Positions 1 through 7,016 are shown, counted from the first letter of the stretch. The stretch is 19,115 nucleotides of DNA from Clostridiaceae bacterium UBA6110 (GCA_002428415.1 DIWI01000008.1:1-19115); one strand, 5' to 3'. Translations and numbers: made by a program. The notes: generated by a model from the sequence alone, not told the origin.

Positions 1-2
1 TA

Positions 3-281
3 GCTGCCTGCGGAAGCGGGATGGGCTCAAGTCAGATCATAAAGATGAAGATAGAGAAGGTCTTCAAGAAGCACAACATACCTGTTGCAATACACCACTG
101 CAGCGTTAGCGAGGCCAAGTCCCTCATCAGGGACTATGACGTAGTGATCAGCTCTCTGGCACTAATCGACAATTTCAAGGATGCTGAAAAGTATAACACG
201 ATAGTAATCGGACTGAGGAATCTTCTGTCAGAGCAGGAGATTGAAGAAAAGATCGTAGAAAAGATAGTCAACAGGAAATAG
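3..281 (+). CDS. ulaB: PTS IIB component, L-ascorbate (UlaB/SgaB) type, 5' partial
   Basis: This is the C-terminal part of a cytosolic phosphotransferase IIB protein, which takes phosphate from IIA on a cysteine and passes it to sugar bound by the IIC permease. The frame is open from base 3 and gives AACGSGMGSS at its start. The cysteine codon at 9-11 is the expected phosphorylated residue of the CGxGxGSS P-loop that opens UlaB-type IIB proteins. The later stretches CSVSEAK and IGLRNLLSEQEIEEKI also match my memory of UlaB (the VGVRNMLS region). Only a few N-terminal residues should lie before the window; the Met at base 21 falls inside the P-loop and is not the start. The downstream UlaF- and UlaE-type epimerases support an ascorbate-like substrate, though another L-sugar acid cannot be excluded. 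The IIA and IIC genes would lie upstream. Confidence 0.85.
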   Translation, partial: AACGSGMGSSQIIKMKIEKVFKKHNIPVAIHHCSVSEAKSLIRDYDVVISSLALIDNFKDAEKYNTIVIGLRNLLSEQEIEEKIVEKIVNRK

Positions 282-295
282 GCAGCTTATGGAAT

Positions 296-322
296 GGGGA
301 TACTGAGAGATACAGTATCCCC
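296..322 (+). other. Intercistronic hairpin after ulaB
   Basis: A perfect 10-bp inverted repeat (296-305 pairing with 313-322) closes a 7-base loop, 14 bases after the ulaB stop codon. No T-run follows (next bases tcattaaaag), so it is more likely an mRNA processing or stabilising hairpin, or a leaky attenuator, than a full terminator. It would separate the PTS transport genes from the catabolic genes of the same operon. Confidence 0.6.
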
Positions 323-368
323 TCATTAAAAGCTGACAATGTACAAGTGATAATAGGAGATGGTATAG

Positions 369-1403
369 ATGAGATTCGAGAAGAAACATCTGACAGACAT
401 GTTCAGATGCTATTCGACACAATATGTGACTGTAGACGGTGAAGAGAGGGTGCTGTTGGCGACAGAAGGCGAAGGCCAGGCACTTAGCTTTTCTGGCAAG
501 GACTATGAAAAGATGGAAGCAGTTTGGGACGCACCAGGCGGAACCATGTCAATGGTTCCAATTCCGGGGAAAAATGGTGCATTCCTGGCAGTCCAGAATT
601 TTTTCCCTACATTCCAGGCTGAAAAATCAATTGTAGTCACAGCAGTGCCAAAGGAAGACAGGTCATGGGAAGTAACCAAATTTCTGGATCTTCCTTATCT
701 GCACAGATTCGACATCCTCACCGGGGGTGGAAAGCTATACTTCATCGGCTGCACGCTTTGCACATCAAAGTCCAGCAAGGAAGACTGGAGCGATCCGGGA
801 AAGATATATGTAGGTGAGCTGGATTTGGATGCTCCAATGGAGCTTAAGGTGATAGCAGAGGGCCTTGTAAGAAACCATGGATATTCCAGAGTCAACTGGA
901 AGGGCACGGAGTGCGGATTCGTTACCTCAGACCAGGGCGTGCTTGTAGTTACACCACCACAAAAGGACGGAGACGACTGGACTGTGGAAAAGCTGCTTGA
1001 TGAGCCTGTAAGTGACATCGCAGTCATTGACATCGACGGTGATGGAGAGGACGAACTGGTTACGATTGAAGCATTCCATGGAGGGAACTTCCTCATAAGG
1101 AAAAAAATAGACGGCGAGTACAAGATAGTCTTCAAATACCACAAGCCAATGGATTTTGGCCATGTGGTTTGGGGAGGAAAGCTCAGGGGAGTACCGACAA
1201 TTATCGGAGGCTACAGGAGAGAGGCTAAGGAGCTGTTCTGGATACAGGCAGACAAGGATGAACCTCTGACCTTCAGGACAGGAACGATCGATGAAGGCAC
1301 AGGTCCAAGCAACGTGGCAGTGATCAACCATGAGGACAGGGATATAATAATAGCTGCTAACCGTGAGATCGGTGAAGCTGCACTGTACTTTGTATACGAA
1401 TAG
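369..1403 (+). CDS. Cytosolic FG-GAP/VCBS-like beta-propeller protein of unknown function
   Basis: This 344-residue protein has the repetitive short-strand pattern of a beta-propeller. Its clearest motif is DIDGDGEDEL at residues 221-230, a calcium-binding-type loop typical of FG-GAP/VCBS repeats; weaker blade-like repeats occur along the chain. There is no signal peptide or membrane segment, although proteins of this fold are more often exported. Histidines recur beside Gly or Asp (LHRFD at 111-115, NHGYS at 169-173, FHGGN at 236-240, GHVVWGG at 264-270, H321), which would fit a metal or substrate site at the propeller centre, but this is inference. The ATG at 369 has AGGAG nine bases upstream. 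It sits between a PTS IIB gene and ulaF, with 12 bases to the next start, so a role in sugar-acid catabolism (isomerase, dehydratase, lactonase or sensor) is likely. I do not recognise a characterised homologue. Confidence 0.7.
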   Translation: MRFEKKHLTDMFRCYSTQYVTVDGEERVLLATEGEGQALSFSGKDYEKMEAVWDAPGGTMSMVPIPGKNGAFLAVQNFFPTFQAEKSIVVTAVPKEDRSWEVTKFLDLPYLHRFDILTGGGKLYFIGCTLCTSKSSKEDWSDPGKIYVGELDLDAPMELKVIAEGLVRNHGYSRVNWKGTECGFVTSDQGVLVVTPPQKDGDDWTVEKLLDEPVSDIAVIDIDGDGEDELVTIEAFHGGNFLIRKKIDGEYKIVFKYHKPMDFGHVVWGGKLRGVPTIIGGYRREAKELFWIQADKDEPLTFRTGTIDEGTGPSNVAVINHEDRDIIIAANREIGEAALYFVYE

Positions 1404-1415
1404 GAGGTATGGGAC

Positions 1416-2117
1416 ATGTATGAAGATATGAAAAAAAGGGTGCTGGAGGCGAACCTCCTGCTTCCAAAATACGAGCTTGTAAAATTCACATGGGGAAATG
1501 TATCAGAGATTGACAGGGAGCGAGGAGTCGTAGCCATAAAGCCCTCAGGAGTAGAATACGATGTTATGAAGGCTGAAGATATCGTAATAGTGGACATGGA
1601 GGGGAACAGGATAGAAGGTGACCTTAATCCGTCATCGGACCTTCCTACTCATCTGGCACTTTACAAGGCTTTCAAGAACATTGGTGCAGTGACCCATACA
1701 CATTCAAGGTGGGCGACAATCTGGGCTCAGGCCGGGAAGCCAATACCCGCACTGGGCACTACTCATGGCGACTATTTCTATGGCGAAATACCGTGCACGA
1801 GGCTGATGACACCTGGGGAGATTGCAGATCAGTACGAGCTTGAGACAGGCAACGTAATAATTGAGACCTTCATAGGGATAAATCCTGATTACATGCCAGG
1901 TGTGCTTGTCCATTCCCACGGTCCTTTCACCTGGGGAAAGGATGCCATGGAGGCAGTCCATAATTCTGCTGTTTTAGATGAGCTTGCAATGATGTCATGG
2001 CACAACAACATGATAGACCCTACCTTGCCTCAGATGCAGCAGGAGCTTCTTGACAAGCACTATCTCAGAAAGCATGGTCCGGATTCCTATTACGGCCAGA
2101 AGAAGAAAGTGGTTTAG
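1416..2117 (+). CDS. ulaF: L-ribulose-5-phosphate 4-epimerase (UlaF/AraD/SgaE family)
   Basis: This class II aldolase-fold, metal-dependent enzyme interconverts L-ribulose 5-phosphate and D-xylulose 5-phosphate by retro-aldol chemistry, feeding the pentose phosphate or phosphoketolase route. The 233-residue length matches the family (about 230). Visible motifs are GNVSEID near 27-33 and KPSGV at 42-46 for phosphate binding, SSDLPTH at 73-79, and zinc ligands His94 and His96 in THTH plus His168 in VHSHG. HGDY holds the likely catalytic Asp119, and a terminal SYYGQ holds the likely catalytic Tyr226. These positions align well with E. coli AraD (His95, His97, His171, Asp120, Tyr229). The start is 12 bases after the upstream stop, which itself overlaps a TAGGAGG ribosome site. 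AraD would share these residues, so the ula assignment rests on its neighbours. Confidence 0.93.
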   Translation: MYEDMKKRVLEANLLLPKYELVKFTWGNVSEIDRERGVVAIKPSGVEYDVMKAEDIVIVDMEGNRIEGDLNPSSDLPTHLALYKAFKNIGAVTHTHSRWATIWAQAGKPIPALGTTHGDYFYGEIPCTRLMTPGEIADQYELETGNVIIETFIGINPDYMPGVLVHSHGPFTWGKDAMEAVHNSAVLDELAMMSWHNNMIDPTLPQMQQELLDKHYLRKHGPDSYYGQKKKVV

Positions 2118-2954
2118 ATGGAGAGTGTAAGGATCGGGCTTTATGAGAAAGCCATTCCAAACCGTATGTCAATGAAGGAGAAGCTAAGCCTTGCCAGGAA
2201 ATATGGGTACGATTTTCTTGAAATGAGTATTGATGAAACTGAGGATAAGCTTGCCAGACTGGACATGACGATTGAAGAAAGAGCCAGGATGGTCAGTGAT
2301 ATGTTCGAAGAAGGGCTTTTCATAAGGTCCATATGCCTCAGCGGTCACAGGAAGTACCCACTTGGATCGGAAGATGCCGGTATAAGGGAGAAATCCCTTG
2401 AAATCATGAGGAAGGCTATTATTCTCGCATATGACCTTGGTGTAAGGATAATCATGATCGCCGGCTATGATGAGTATTACAATGAATCAAATGAAGCTAC
2501 GAAAGCTAATTTTCTTGAAAATCTCAGAAAGAGCGTTGAAATGGCAGCGAGATACGGAGTTATCCTTGCATTCGAGACCATGGAGACAGAGTTCATGAAT
2601 ACCATCGAGAAAGCCATGTATTATGTGAATGAGGTTAATTCGCCATACCTTCAGGTTTACCCGGATCTAGGCAACATAACTAATGCAGCCGTGATGTATG
2701 GCAAGTCAGTGACTGACGACATAAGTCTTGGTGAAGGGAACATAGTTGCCTTTCACCTCAAGGAAACTGTTCCAGGAGTATTCAGGGAAGTTCCTTATGG
2801 AACTGGACATGTGGATTTCAAAAAAAGCCTGAGAGCAATTCTGGATAAAGGGGTCAATCTCTTTGTCTGTGAGTTCTGGGACACTGGGAAAAGTGATTTT
2901 GAAGAAGACCTGAGGTTTGCACGCGAATTCATCCTGGAAAACCTGAAAAGCTAG
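2118..2954 (+). CDS. ulaE: L-ribulose-5-phosphate 3-epimerase (UlaE/SgaU family)
   Basis: This TIM-barrel epimerase of the xylose isomerase-like superfamily converts L-xylulose 5-phosphate to L-ribulose 5-phosphate, the step before UlaF. The 278 residues match UlaE (about 284). The family opening GLYEKAIP lies at 8-15. Likely metal and acid-base residues are Glu153 in AFETME, Asp183 in YPDLGN, His213 in AFHLKE and Glu252 in VCEFW; GTGHVDF lies at 228-234. The ATG follows directly on the ulaF stop (TAGATG), implying translational coupling, and no separate strong ribosome site is seen beyond purine-rich bases inside the ulaF end. It is the last gene of the unit: a strong terminator begins inside its stop codon. 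The decarboxylase UlaD and lactonase UlaG of the pathway are not visible here and may lie upstream. Confidence 0.93.
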   Translation: MESVRIGLYEKAIPNRMSMKEKLSLARKYGYDFLEMSIDETEDKLARLDMTIEERARMVSDMFEEGLFIRSICLSGHRKYPLGSEDAGIREKSLEIMRKAIILAYDLGVRIIMIAGYDEYYNESNEATKANFLENLRKSVEMAARYGVILAFETMETEFMNTIEKAMYYVNEVNSPYLQVYPDLGNITNAAVMYGKSVTDDISLGEGNIVAFHLKETVPGVFREVPYGTGHVDFKKSLRAILDKGVNLFVCEFWDTGKSDFEEDLRFAREFILENLKS

Positions 2955-3014
2955 TGAAAATACAGAGGACTTGATAAAAAAATCAAGTCTTCTGTGTTTT
3001 CACTATATTTTTTA
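2953..3014 (+). terminator. Rho-independent terminator of the ula-type operon
   Basis: A 23-bp stem (2953-2975 with 2982-3004) contains only two G-U wobbles and closes a loop of six A. It is followed by an AT-rich run ending in six T (3009-3014). The left arm starts within the TAG stop of ulaE (2952-2954), so no untranslated spacer separates gene and terminator. The stem is unusually long for an intrinsic terminator. Confidence 0.9.
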
Positions 3015-3083
3015 GTCATAGGCATTTGAAGGATAATTGAAAGCTACATTTAGGTTTTAGTATCTGTCTCGTTTTTGGAAGTG

Positions 3084-3092
3084 TGATATAAT
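3084..3092 (+). promoter_or_regulatory. Extended -10 promoter of ywbE
   Basis: TGATATAAT gives a TGn extension followed by a perfect TATAAT at 3087-3092. No good -35 hexamer lies 17 bases upstream (ctgtct), which is acceptable for an extended -10 promoter. Transcription would start near 3099, some 40 bases before the ywbE ATG. Confidence 0.6.
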
Positions 3093-3140
3093 GTTCCGGG
3101 ACAGAATGTTCTCTAATAATATGAAAGTTAAAGGTGGATT

Positions 3141-3332
3141 ATGGACGGTAAAAAGCGCGCAGATATAAAGCCGGGGATAAAGGTTCAGATAGTAAAGAAA
3201 GAAGACCAGAGGTCCGGGAAGCTTACCGAGGGAGTCGTGAAGGATATCCTTACAAATTCCTCAAACCATCCACATGGAATTAAAGTCAGGCTTGAGGACG
3301 GTACAGTGGGACGAGTCCAGAACATAGTTTGA
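3141..3332 (+). CDS. ywbE: YwbE family protein (DUF2196)
   Basis: This 63-residue basic protein matches the small YwbE family of Bacillota and some other bacteria along its whole length, including the family blocks KPGIKVQIVKKEDQRSGKLT (about 11-30), VKDILTNSS (33-41), HPHGIKVRLEDG (43-54) and the closing GRVQNI. The sequence suggests a single small beta-barrel of KOW/SH3-like type, but the molecular function is unknown. The ATG has AAAGGTGG just upstream, and the gene has its own extended -10 promoter and follows a strong terminator, so it is probably monocistronic. Length equals the family norm. The next 210 bases, before the stress-protein gene, contain no convincing gene or strong terminator. 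Confidence 0.88.
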   Translation: MDGKKRADIKPGIKVQIVKKEDQRSGKLTEGVVKDILTNSSNHPHGIKVRLEDGTVGRVQNIV

Positions 3333-3471
3333 AAATGAAATTTCTGAGTTAAAAAATGCAGTAATTCCAAAGCAATACAATAGTTCACTCATAGTTTACA
3401 AAATATTCAGGCAGTTGTTTGAATATATGCTGCTTGTGTGTTTTAATGAAGTCAAAGAAGGGATTTCCTTG

Positions 3472-3485
3472 AAATTCCGGAATTT
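3472..3485. repeat. 14-bp perfect palindrome upstream of the usp gene
   Basis: AAATTCCGGAATTT is self-complementary and lies about 59 bases before the usp start codon. It could be an operator for a dimeric regulator. Its 10-base core TTCCGGAATT occurs once more at 4606-4615, between the DUF302 and MFS genes. In a window this size such a repeat of a short palindrome can arise by chance, so the call is weak. Confidence 0.25.
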
Positions 3486-3543
3486 GTTTCAACCTTCAAA
3501 TCAGTTACCTGATTCCATTCGAACATGATGGGGGAGATGAATC

Positions 3544-3960
3544 ATGTACAAAAAGATATTGGTAGCTACCGATGGTTCGGATTATTCGAGACGAGCGTTT
3601 GAGGTTGCACTGGAGATGGCGAAGCGTTTTCAGTCTGAACTTGAGATTCTTCATGTAATACAAGATTATATGAAGGGTGAGTCAAATGTTGAGGTTAAGA
3701 TAACAAAGGAGCAGATAGAAGCCGTAAGCAAGGAAATCATGGAGAAGACGAAGGGTGAAACAGATACCGGAGAGGTCAGCGTAACAACGAAGACAGCATT
3801 TGGATACCCTGCCTCTGTGATCATAGAGGAAGCCAATACAGGCTTTGATTTGGTTGTAATGGGTACGAAGGGACACGGGCCATGGGGCGGAGCTATAATG
3901 GGAAGTGTTACTCAAAGGGTAGCGGGTGCCGCGGGCTGTCCGGTACTGGTTGTCAAATAG
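3544..3960 (+). CDS. Universal stress protein, UspA family
   Basis: This 138-residue cytosolic protein has the length and fold pattern of a single-domain Usp. The start YKKILVATDGS carries the nucleotide-contacting Asp10. The ATP-binding signature Gly-2x-Gly-9x-Gly-Ser is intact: Gly107, Gly110, Gly120 and Ser121 within GTKG...MGS, followed by the C-terminal strand PVLVV. It should therefore belong to the ATP-binding subgroup (as MJ0577) and act as a dimer in stress or energy-status responses. The purine-rich GGGGGAGATGA lies just before the ATG. The gene stands alone, with a terminator 20 bases after its stop. The specific stress or partner cannot be read from the sequence. Confidence 0.92.
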   Translation: MYKKILVATDGSDYSRRAFEVALEMAKRFQSELEILHVIQDYMKGESNVEVKITKEQIEAVSKEIMEKTKGETDTGEVSVTTKTAFGYPASVIIEEANTGFDLVVMGTKGHGPWGGAIMGSVTQRVAGAAGCPVLVVK

Positions 3961-3979
3961 GTTCCAATTTTAACTTGTG

Positions 3980-4018
3980 AAGCAGGCTGTCGCCCTAGAT
4001 GCGGCTGCCTGCTTTTTT
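3980..4018 (+). terminator. Rho-independent terminator after usp
   Basis: A 12-bp stem (3982-3993 with 4001-4012) has one T-T mismatch and one wobble, extends by A-T pairs at its base, and closes a 7-base loop. Six T follow (4013-4018). Confidence 0.88.
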
Positions 4019-4100
4019 GGTGGTTGGAAACAAATGAACAAAAGGCTGTAATTAACATGGAGACTATGTATTAACACTCAATGAACATTCAGAGATACAA

Positions 4101-4128
4101 TTGATAATAAAAATCAAAATGTTATGAT
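4101..4128 (+). promoter_or_regulatory. Sigma-A type promoter of the DUF302 gene
   Basis: TTGATA (4101-4106) and TATGAT (4123-4128) are separated by 16 bases in an AT-rich stretch. Each hexamer differs little from consensus. The start site would be near 4135, giving a leader of about 30 bases. Confidence 0.6.
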
Positions 4129-4165
4129 TCAATTATAAGAAAAAAACCACAATAGGAGGTTTAGA

Positions 4166-4552
4166 ATGGATTTCGTATATGAGATGAAGACAGGAAAAGA
4201 CTTTGAAACAGCTGTCGAGGATATCAGGAAGGCACTTGGGTCTAAGGGCTTCGGAGTACTTTGGGAAATGAACTTCAAGGACAAGCTCAGAGAGAAGGGA
4301 CTGGATTTCGATGTCAACTTCAAGGTCATGGAGGTATGCAATCCTCCCAAGGCCAAGATAGTGTTGGACAAGGACATAGAGGCAGGATATATGCTTCCAT
4401 GCAAAATGGCAGTCTATGAGAAGGATGGAGAAGTAAGGATCGGGATGCTTAAGCCCATGTCCCTCGTAGGATTACTTGGGAAAGAAGGTCTTCAAGATAT
4501 AGCTGAAGAGGTTGAAGGGATACTGAAATCAGCTATTCTGGAAGCAGTATAG
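4166..4552 (+). CDS. DUF302 domain protein
   Basis: This 128-residue soluble protein has the DUF302 layout: an N-terminal part that scans for a pair of strands and a helix (about 1-45, including FGVLWEMNFKDKL), then the family core VCNPPKAKIVLDKD (about 57-70) and GYMLPCKMAVYEKDGEVRIGML (about 74-95), ending in a helix. DUF302 proteins resemble small dimeric alpha-beta folds; no enzymatic role is established. There is a clear AGGAGG (4154-4159) six bases before the ATG. It has its own promoter and is followed by a hairpin, so it is probably monocistronic. It has no signal peptide, and the two cysteines (in VCNP and PCKM) are too far apart to form a CxxC metal motif. Confidence 0.85.
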   Translation: MDFVYEMKTGKDFETAVEDIRKALGSKGFGVLWEMNFKDKLREKGLDFDVNFKVMEVCNPPKAKIVLDKDIEAGYMLPCKMAVYEKDGEVRIGMLKPMSLVGLLGKEGLQDIAEEVEGILKSAILEAV

Positions 4553-4565
4553 AAAAGAAGGTATA

Positions 4566-4607
4566 GGCCGTCATTGTAAATGCAACTGACGGCCGTATCA
4601 CGTTTTT
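4566..4607 (+). terminator. Probable terminator after the DUF302 gene
   Basis: An 8-bp perfect GC-rich stem (4566-4573 with 4587-4594) closes a 13-base loop in which TTG and CAA can pair further. The T-run (4603-4607) begins eight bases after the stem, later than ideal, so efficiency may be low and some readthrough into the MFS gene is possible. Confidence 0.55.
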
Positions 4608-4715
4608 CCGGAATTGGTGAATTTCAATTTTCAGGAACTGCAAATTACAACAGATTTCTAAAAAGAGGTGTATACTTTAAAAAGGTTCAAGAAACTGTAT
4701 AACCGGGAGGCAGCA

Positions 4716-5888
4716 ATGAAGAAAAGGGATGTTCTAACGACAAATTTGAAGCTATCATATTTTCTTATTTTCGGATCATTTGCATGCTTCTTTCCATTCC
4801 TAACATATTATATGCAGTCCAGGGGATTGAGTTTCACCCAGATTGGAATACTTTTCGCGGTATATTCCATTACCGGCGTGTTCACTCAGCCTATTTGGGG
4901 ATTTTTAACTGACAAGTATCTCAATAAGAGAATAACCATAATGATACTTATAGTTGGAAGTGCGATACTCATAACAAGCTTCATATTCGCCAATTCATTC
5001 ATCGCCATACTCCTCTGCATAGTTTTCTTCCTTACTTTCCAAAGCCCGATAATTCCTGTTTCTGATGCATTCACCTATGAAATCATGGAGAAGAAGCGAG
5101 AGATCCAGTATGGAAGGATCCGTCTCATGGGCTCCGCAGGATATGCATTCATGGCCCTTATTTCGGGACAGTTAGTATCAAGGTTTGGAATAAACATCGC
5201 ATTCATAATGTATCCTTTGCTTATTATGATAGGGTTGGTCTTTATATACAGGATTGACTTTCAGGGCAAAAAGGCCAAGGTGAAGATCAATGTCAAGGAT
5301 ATTTCCAAGCTCTTTAAAAATCGCAGGTTCCTCATATTCATGCTTGCTGTATATACGATCAACATAGCCATCGGCAGCAACAATTCATACATTTCGCTTC
5401 TGATACAGAAGACCGGCGGAACAGTTGCACATATTGGAGTATATGGGTTCATGGTTGCAATAAGTGAGCTTCCCTCAATGTTTTCAGGTCACAAGCTGAT
5501 GAAGCGGTTCGGAGAGCTTAACCTCTTCGCCATAGGCATATTCTTCTTTGTACTTAGATACCTGCTTGACTCATTAAGCGTTTCATATCAGATGGTACTT
5601 ATTGTACAGGTTCTTCAGGGAGTATCCTTTGCATTGTTTTTCATGGCGGCTCTTCAGTATCTGAACGGAATAGTCCCATCAGCCATGAAGACTACAGCAA
5701 TGACAATATTCGCTGCAGTCTGCGGACTAGGGAACTTCACAGGAAATATTGGTGGAGGAATTCTTCTGGAGCACATCGATATATTTACATTGTTCAGGAT
5801 ACTGGCGGCAGTTTCATTTGTCGCGCTGCTAATAATCCTGGTATTGAAGGTCTATGAGAAATCGCTTAAGGAAAAGCTGGTCAGCTGA
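4716..5888 (+). CDS. MFS transporter, LacY/PPP-like (MFS_1_like) family
   Basis: This 390-residue integral membrane protein has about twelve hydrophobic segments and the layout of a major facilitator. The N-terminal block FACFFPFLTYYMQSRGLS, the loop TQPIWGFLTDKYLNKR (the motif-A-like GxLTDK...R between helices 2 and 3) and the long central cytoplasmic basic loop (KKAKVKINVKDISKLFKNRR region) fit the oligosaccharide:H+ / phenylpropionate-permease-like group. The substrate is unknown. An upstream in-frame GTG at 4668 would add 16 residues but has no ribosome site; the ATG at 4716 has GGGAGG (4705-4710) five bases before it and a normal family N-terminus, so I choose 4716. The gene ends 22 bases before a terminator and appears to be a single-gene unit. 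Confidence 0.85.
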   Translation: MKKRDVLTTNLKLSYFLIFGSFACFFPFLTYYMQSRGLSFTQIGILFAVYSITGVFTQPIWGFLTDKYLNKRITIMILIVGSAILITSFIFANSFIAILLCIVFFLTFQSPIIPVSDAFTYEIMEKKREIQYGRIRLMGSAGYAFMALISGQLVSRFGINIAFIMYPLLIMIGLVFIYRIDFQGKKAKVKINVKDISKLFKNRRFLIFMLAVYTINIAIGSNNSYISLLIQKTGGTVAHIGVYGFMVAISELPSMFSGHKLMKRFGELNLFAIGIFFFVLRYLLDSLSVSYQMVLIVQVLQGVSFALFFMAALQYLNGIVPSAMKTTAMTIFAAVCGLGNFTGNIGGGILLEHIDIFTLFRILAAVSFVALLIILVLKVYEKSLKEKLVS

Positions 5889-5910
5889 TTCTATTTGCTA
5901 TGTTAATTGC

Positions 5911-5935
5911 AAGACACCTCCAGGGGTGTCTTTTT
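5911..5935 (+). terminator. Rho-independent terminator after the MFS gene
   Basis: An 8-bp perfect stem (5911-5918 with 5925-5932) closes a 6-base loop and runs into a five-T tract (5931-5935). Confidence 0.85.
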
Positions 5936-6081
5936 CTAATCCTCAAAACCTGCATGGTAAATATTCGAGAATAGTTAATAAAGTATATGGATTGTTAATA
6001 TGGATAAGGTGCTCCGGTTATTCTATATGGAGAAGATTAGATTTATAATCAAGGTAAGTCAAATAGTGTGAGGTGAATGGC

Positions 6082-6984
6082 ATGCGTACGGATCAAAGAC
6101 TGACGGAAGCTTATCTCAAGGCAAGGGTTGCTCATTTTGACGAAAATTCAAGGTATGTGTTCATAAGCGACTGCCACCGCGGAAATGGAAACAGCTCTGA
6201 TGAGTTCACGAAGAACCAGAATGCATACCTGCATGCGATGGACTATTACTACAAAAATGGCTTTGTCTATGTGGAAGCAGGCGATGGAGACGAGCTTTGG
6301 GAGCATCCGCGGTTCGTAGACATAAAGAATGCCCATTATGAAGTTTATGAGTCCATCAGAAGATTCCATGATGAAAAAAGGCTTTTCATGCTCTATGGGA
6401 ATCACAACATCTATCTGAAGAATAAGGATTATGTAAGGAACAACTATTATACATACTATAATGACTTCAAGCAGCAGGCTCACGATTTTCTCAATGAACT
6501 GGATCCATGTGAGTCATTGCTTCTTGTCAATAGAAAGACAGGTCAGGAAATTCTGACACTGCACGGACATCAGGGAGACCTCAGCAACGATCAGTTCTGG
6601 TTCTTTTCAATGCTGTCGCTTAAGTACTTCTGGAGACACCTTCACTCATTCGGCTTCACTAACCCCGCAAGCCCGGTGAGGAACATCAGCAAAAGGCACA
6701 GGATTGAAAAGAACTATGTGAAGTGGATAGATAAGCATAAAAGGATGCTGATATGCGGTCATACCCACAGATTCAAGTTTCCAAGAGCTGATGAGCTTCC
6801 ATATTTTAATACCGGATGCTGCATCTATCCGACAAGCATGACTGCCATAGAGCTTATTGACGGCAATATCCAGATTGCCAGGTGGAGAGTCGTGGTCAAC
6901 AGTGAAGGCCTGCTTCAGGTGACAAGGTTTGTTCTGAGGGGTCCGGAACCAATTGAAAAGTTCAATCTGCGTCTGGAGCAATAA
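6082..6984 (+). CDS. Calcineurin-like metallophosphoesterase, substrate unknown
   Basis: This 300-residue protein has the full dimetal phosphoesterase motif series in order: SDCHRG with Asp30 and His32, AGDGDEL near 66-71, GNHN at 106-109, HGHQGD near 161-166 and GHTH at 226-229. Between the fourth and fifth motifs lies an aromatic, partly hydrophobic insert (FWFFSMLSLKYFWRHLH, about 173-188) that recalls the lipid-facing insert of LpxH-type enzymes and could touch membranes. No signal peptide is seen. The substrate is unknown; a UDP-linked or lipid phosphodiester is possible but not shown. An in-frame GTG at 6073 overlaps the ribosome site GAGGTG (6070-6075), so the ATG at 6082, six bases after it, is taken as the start. 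No terminator is visible before the next gene, which has its own promoter. Confidence 0.85.
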   Translation: MRTDQRLTEAYLKARVAHFDENSRYVFISDCHRGNGNSSDEFTKNQNAYLHAMDYYYKNGFVYVEAGDGDELWEHPRFVDIKNAHYEVYESIRRFHDEKRLFMLYGNHNIYLKNKDYVRNNYYTYYNDFKQQAHDFLNELDPCESLLLVNRKTGQEILTLHGHQGDLSNDQFWFFSMLSLKYFWRHLHSFGFTNPASPVRNISKRHRIEKNYVKWIDKHKRMLICGHTHRFKFPRADELPYFNTGCCIYPTSMTAIELIDGNIQIARWRVVVNSEGLLQVTRFVLRGPEPIEKFNLRLEQ

Positions 6985-6987
6985 GCA

Positions 6988-7016
6988 TTTAGATATCCAT
7001 TTAAGGATAGTATAAT
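6988..7016 (+). promoter_or_regulatory. Promoter of the M20 amidohydrolase gene
   Basis: TTTAGA (6988-6993) and a perfect TATAAT (7011-7016) lie 17 bases apart. A short dyad, TATCC at 6994-6998 with GGATA at 7005-7009, fills the spacer and might be an operator or chance. Confidence 0.55.

Noticed and set aside
695..1144. Open frames on the - strand opposite the beta-propeller (also 927-1331 and 1211-1597)
   Set aside because: They are low-complexity antisense translations, and the + frame has a ribosome site and operon context.
3408..3440. Possible terminator hairpin after ywbE (CAGGCAG pairing with CTGCTTG)
   Set aside because: The 7-bp stem with a 15-base loop has only a short, interrupted T-run and is too weak to call.
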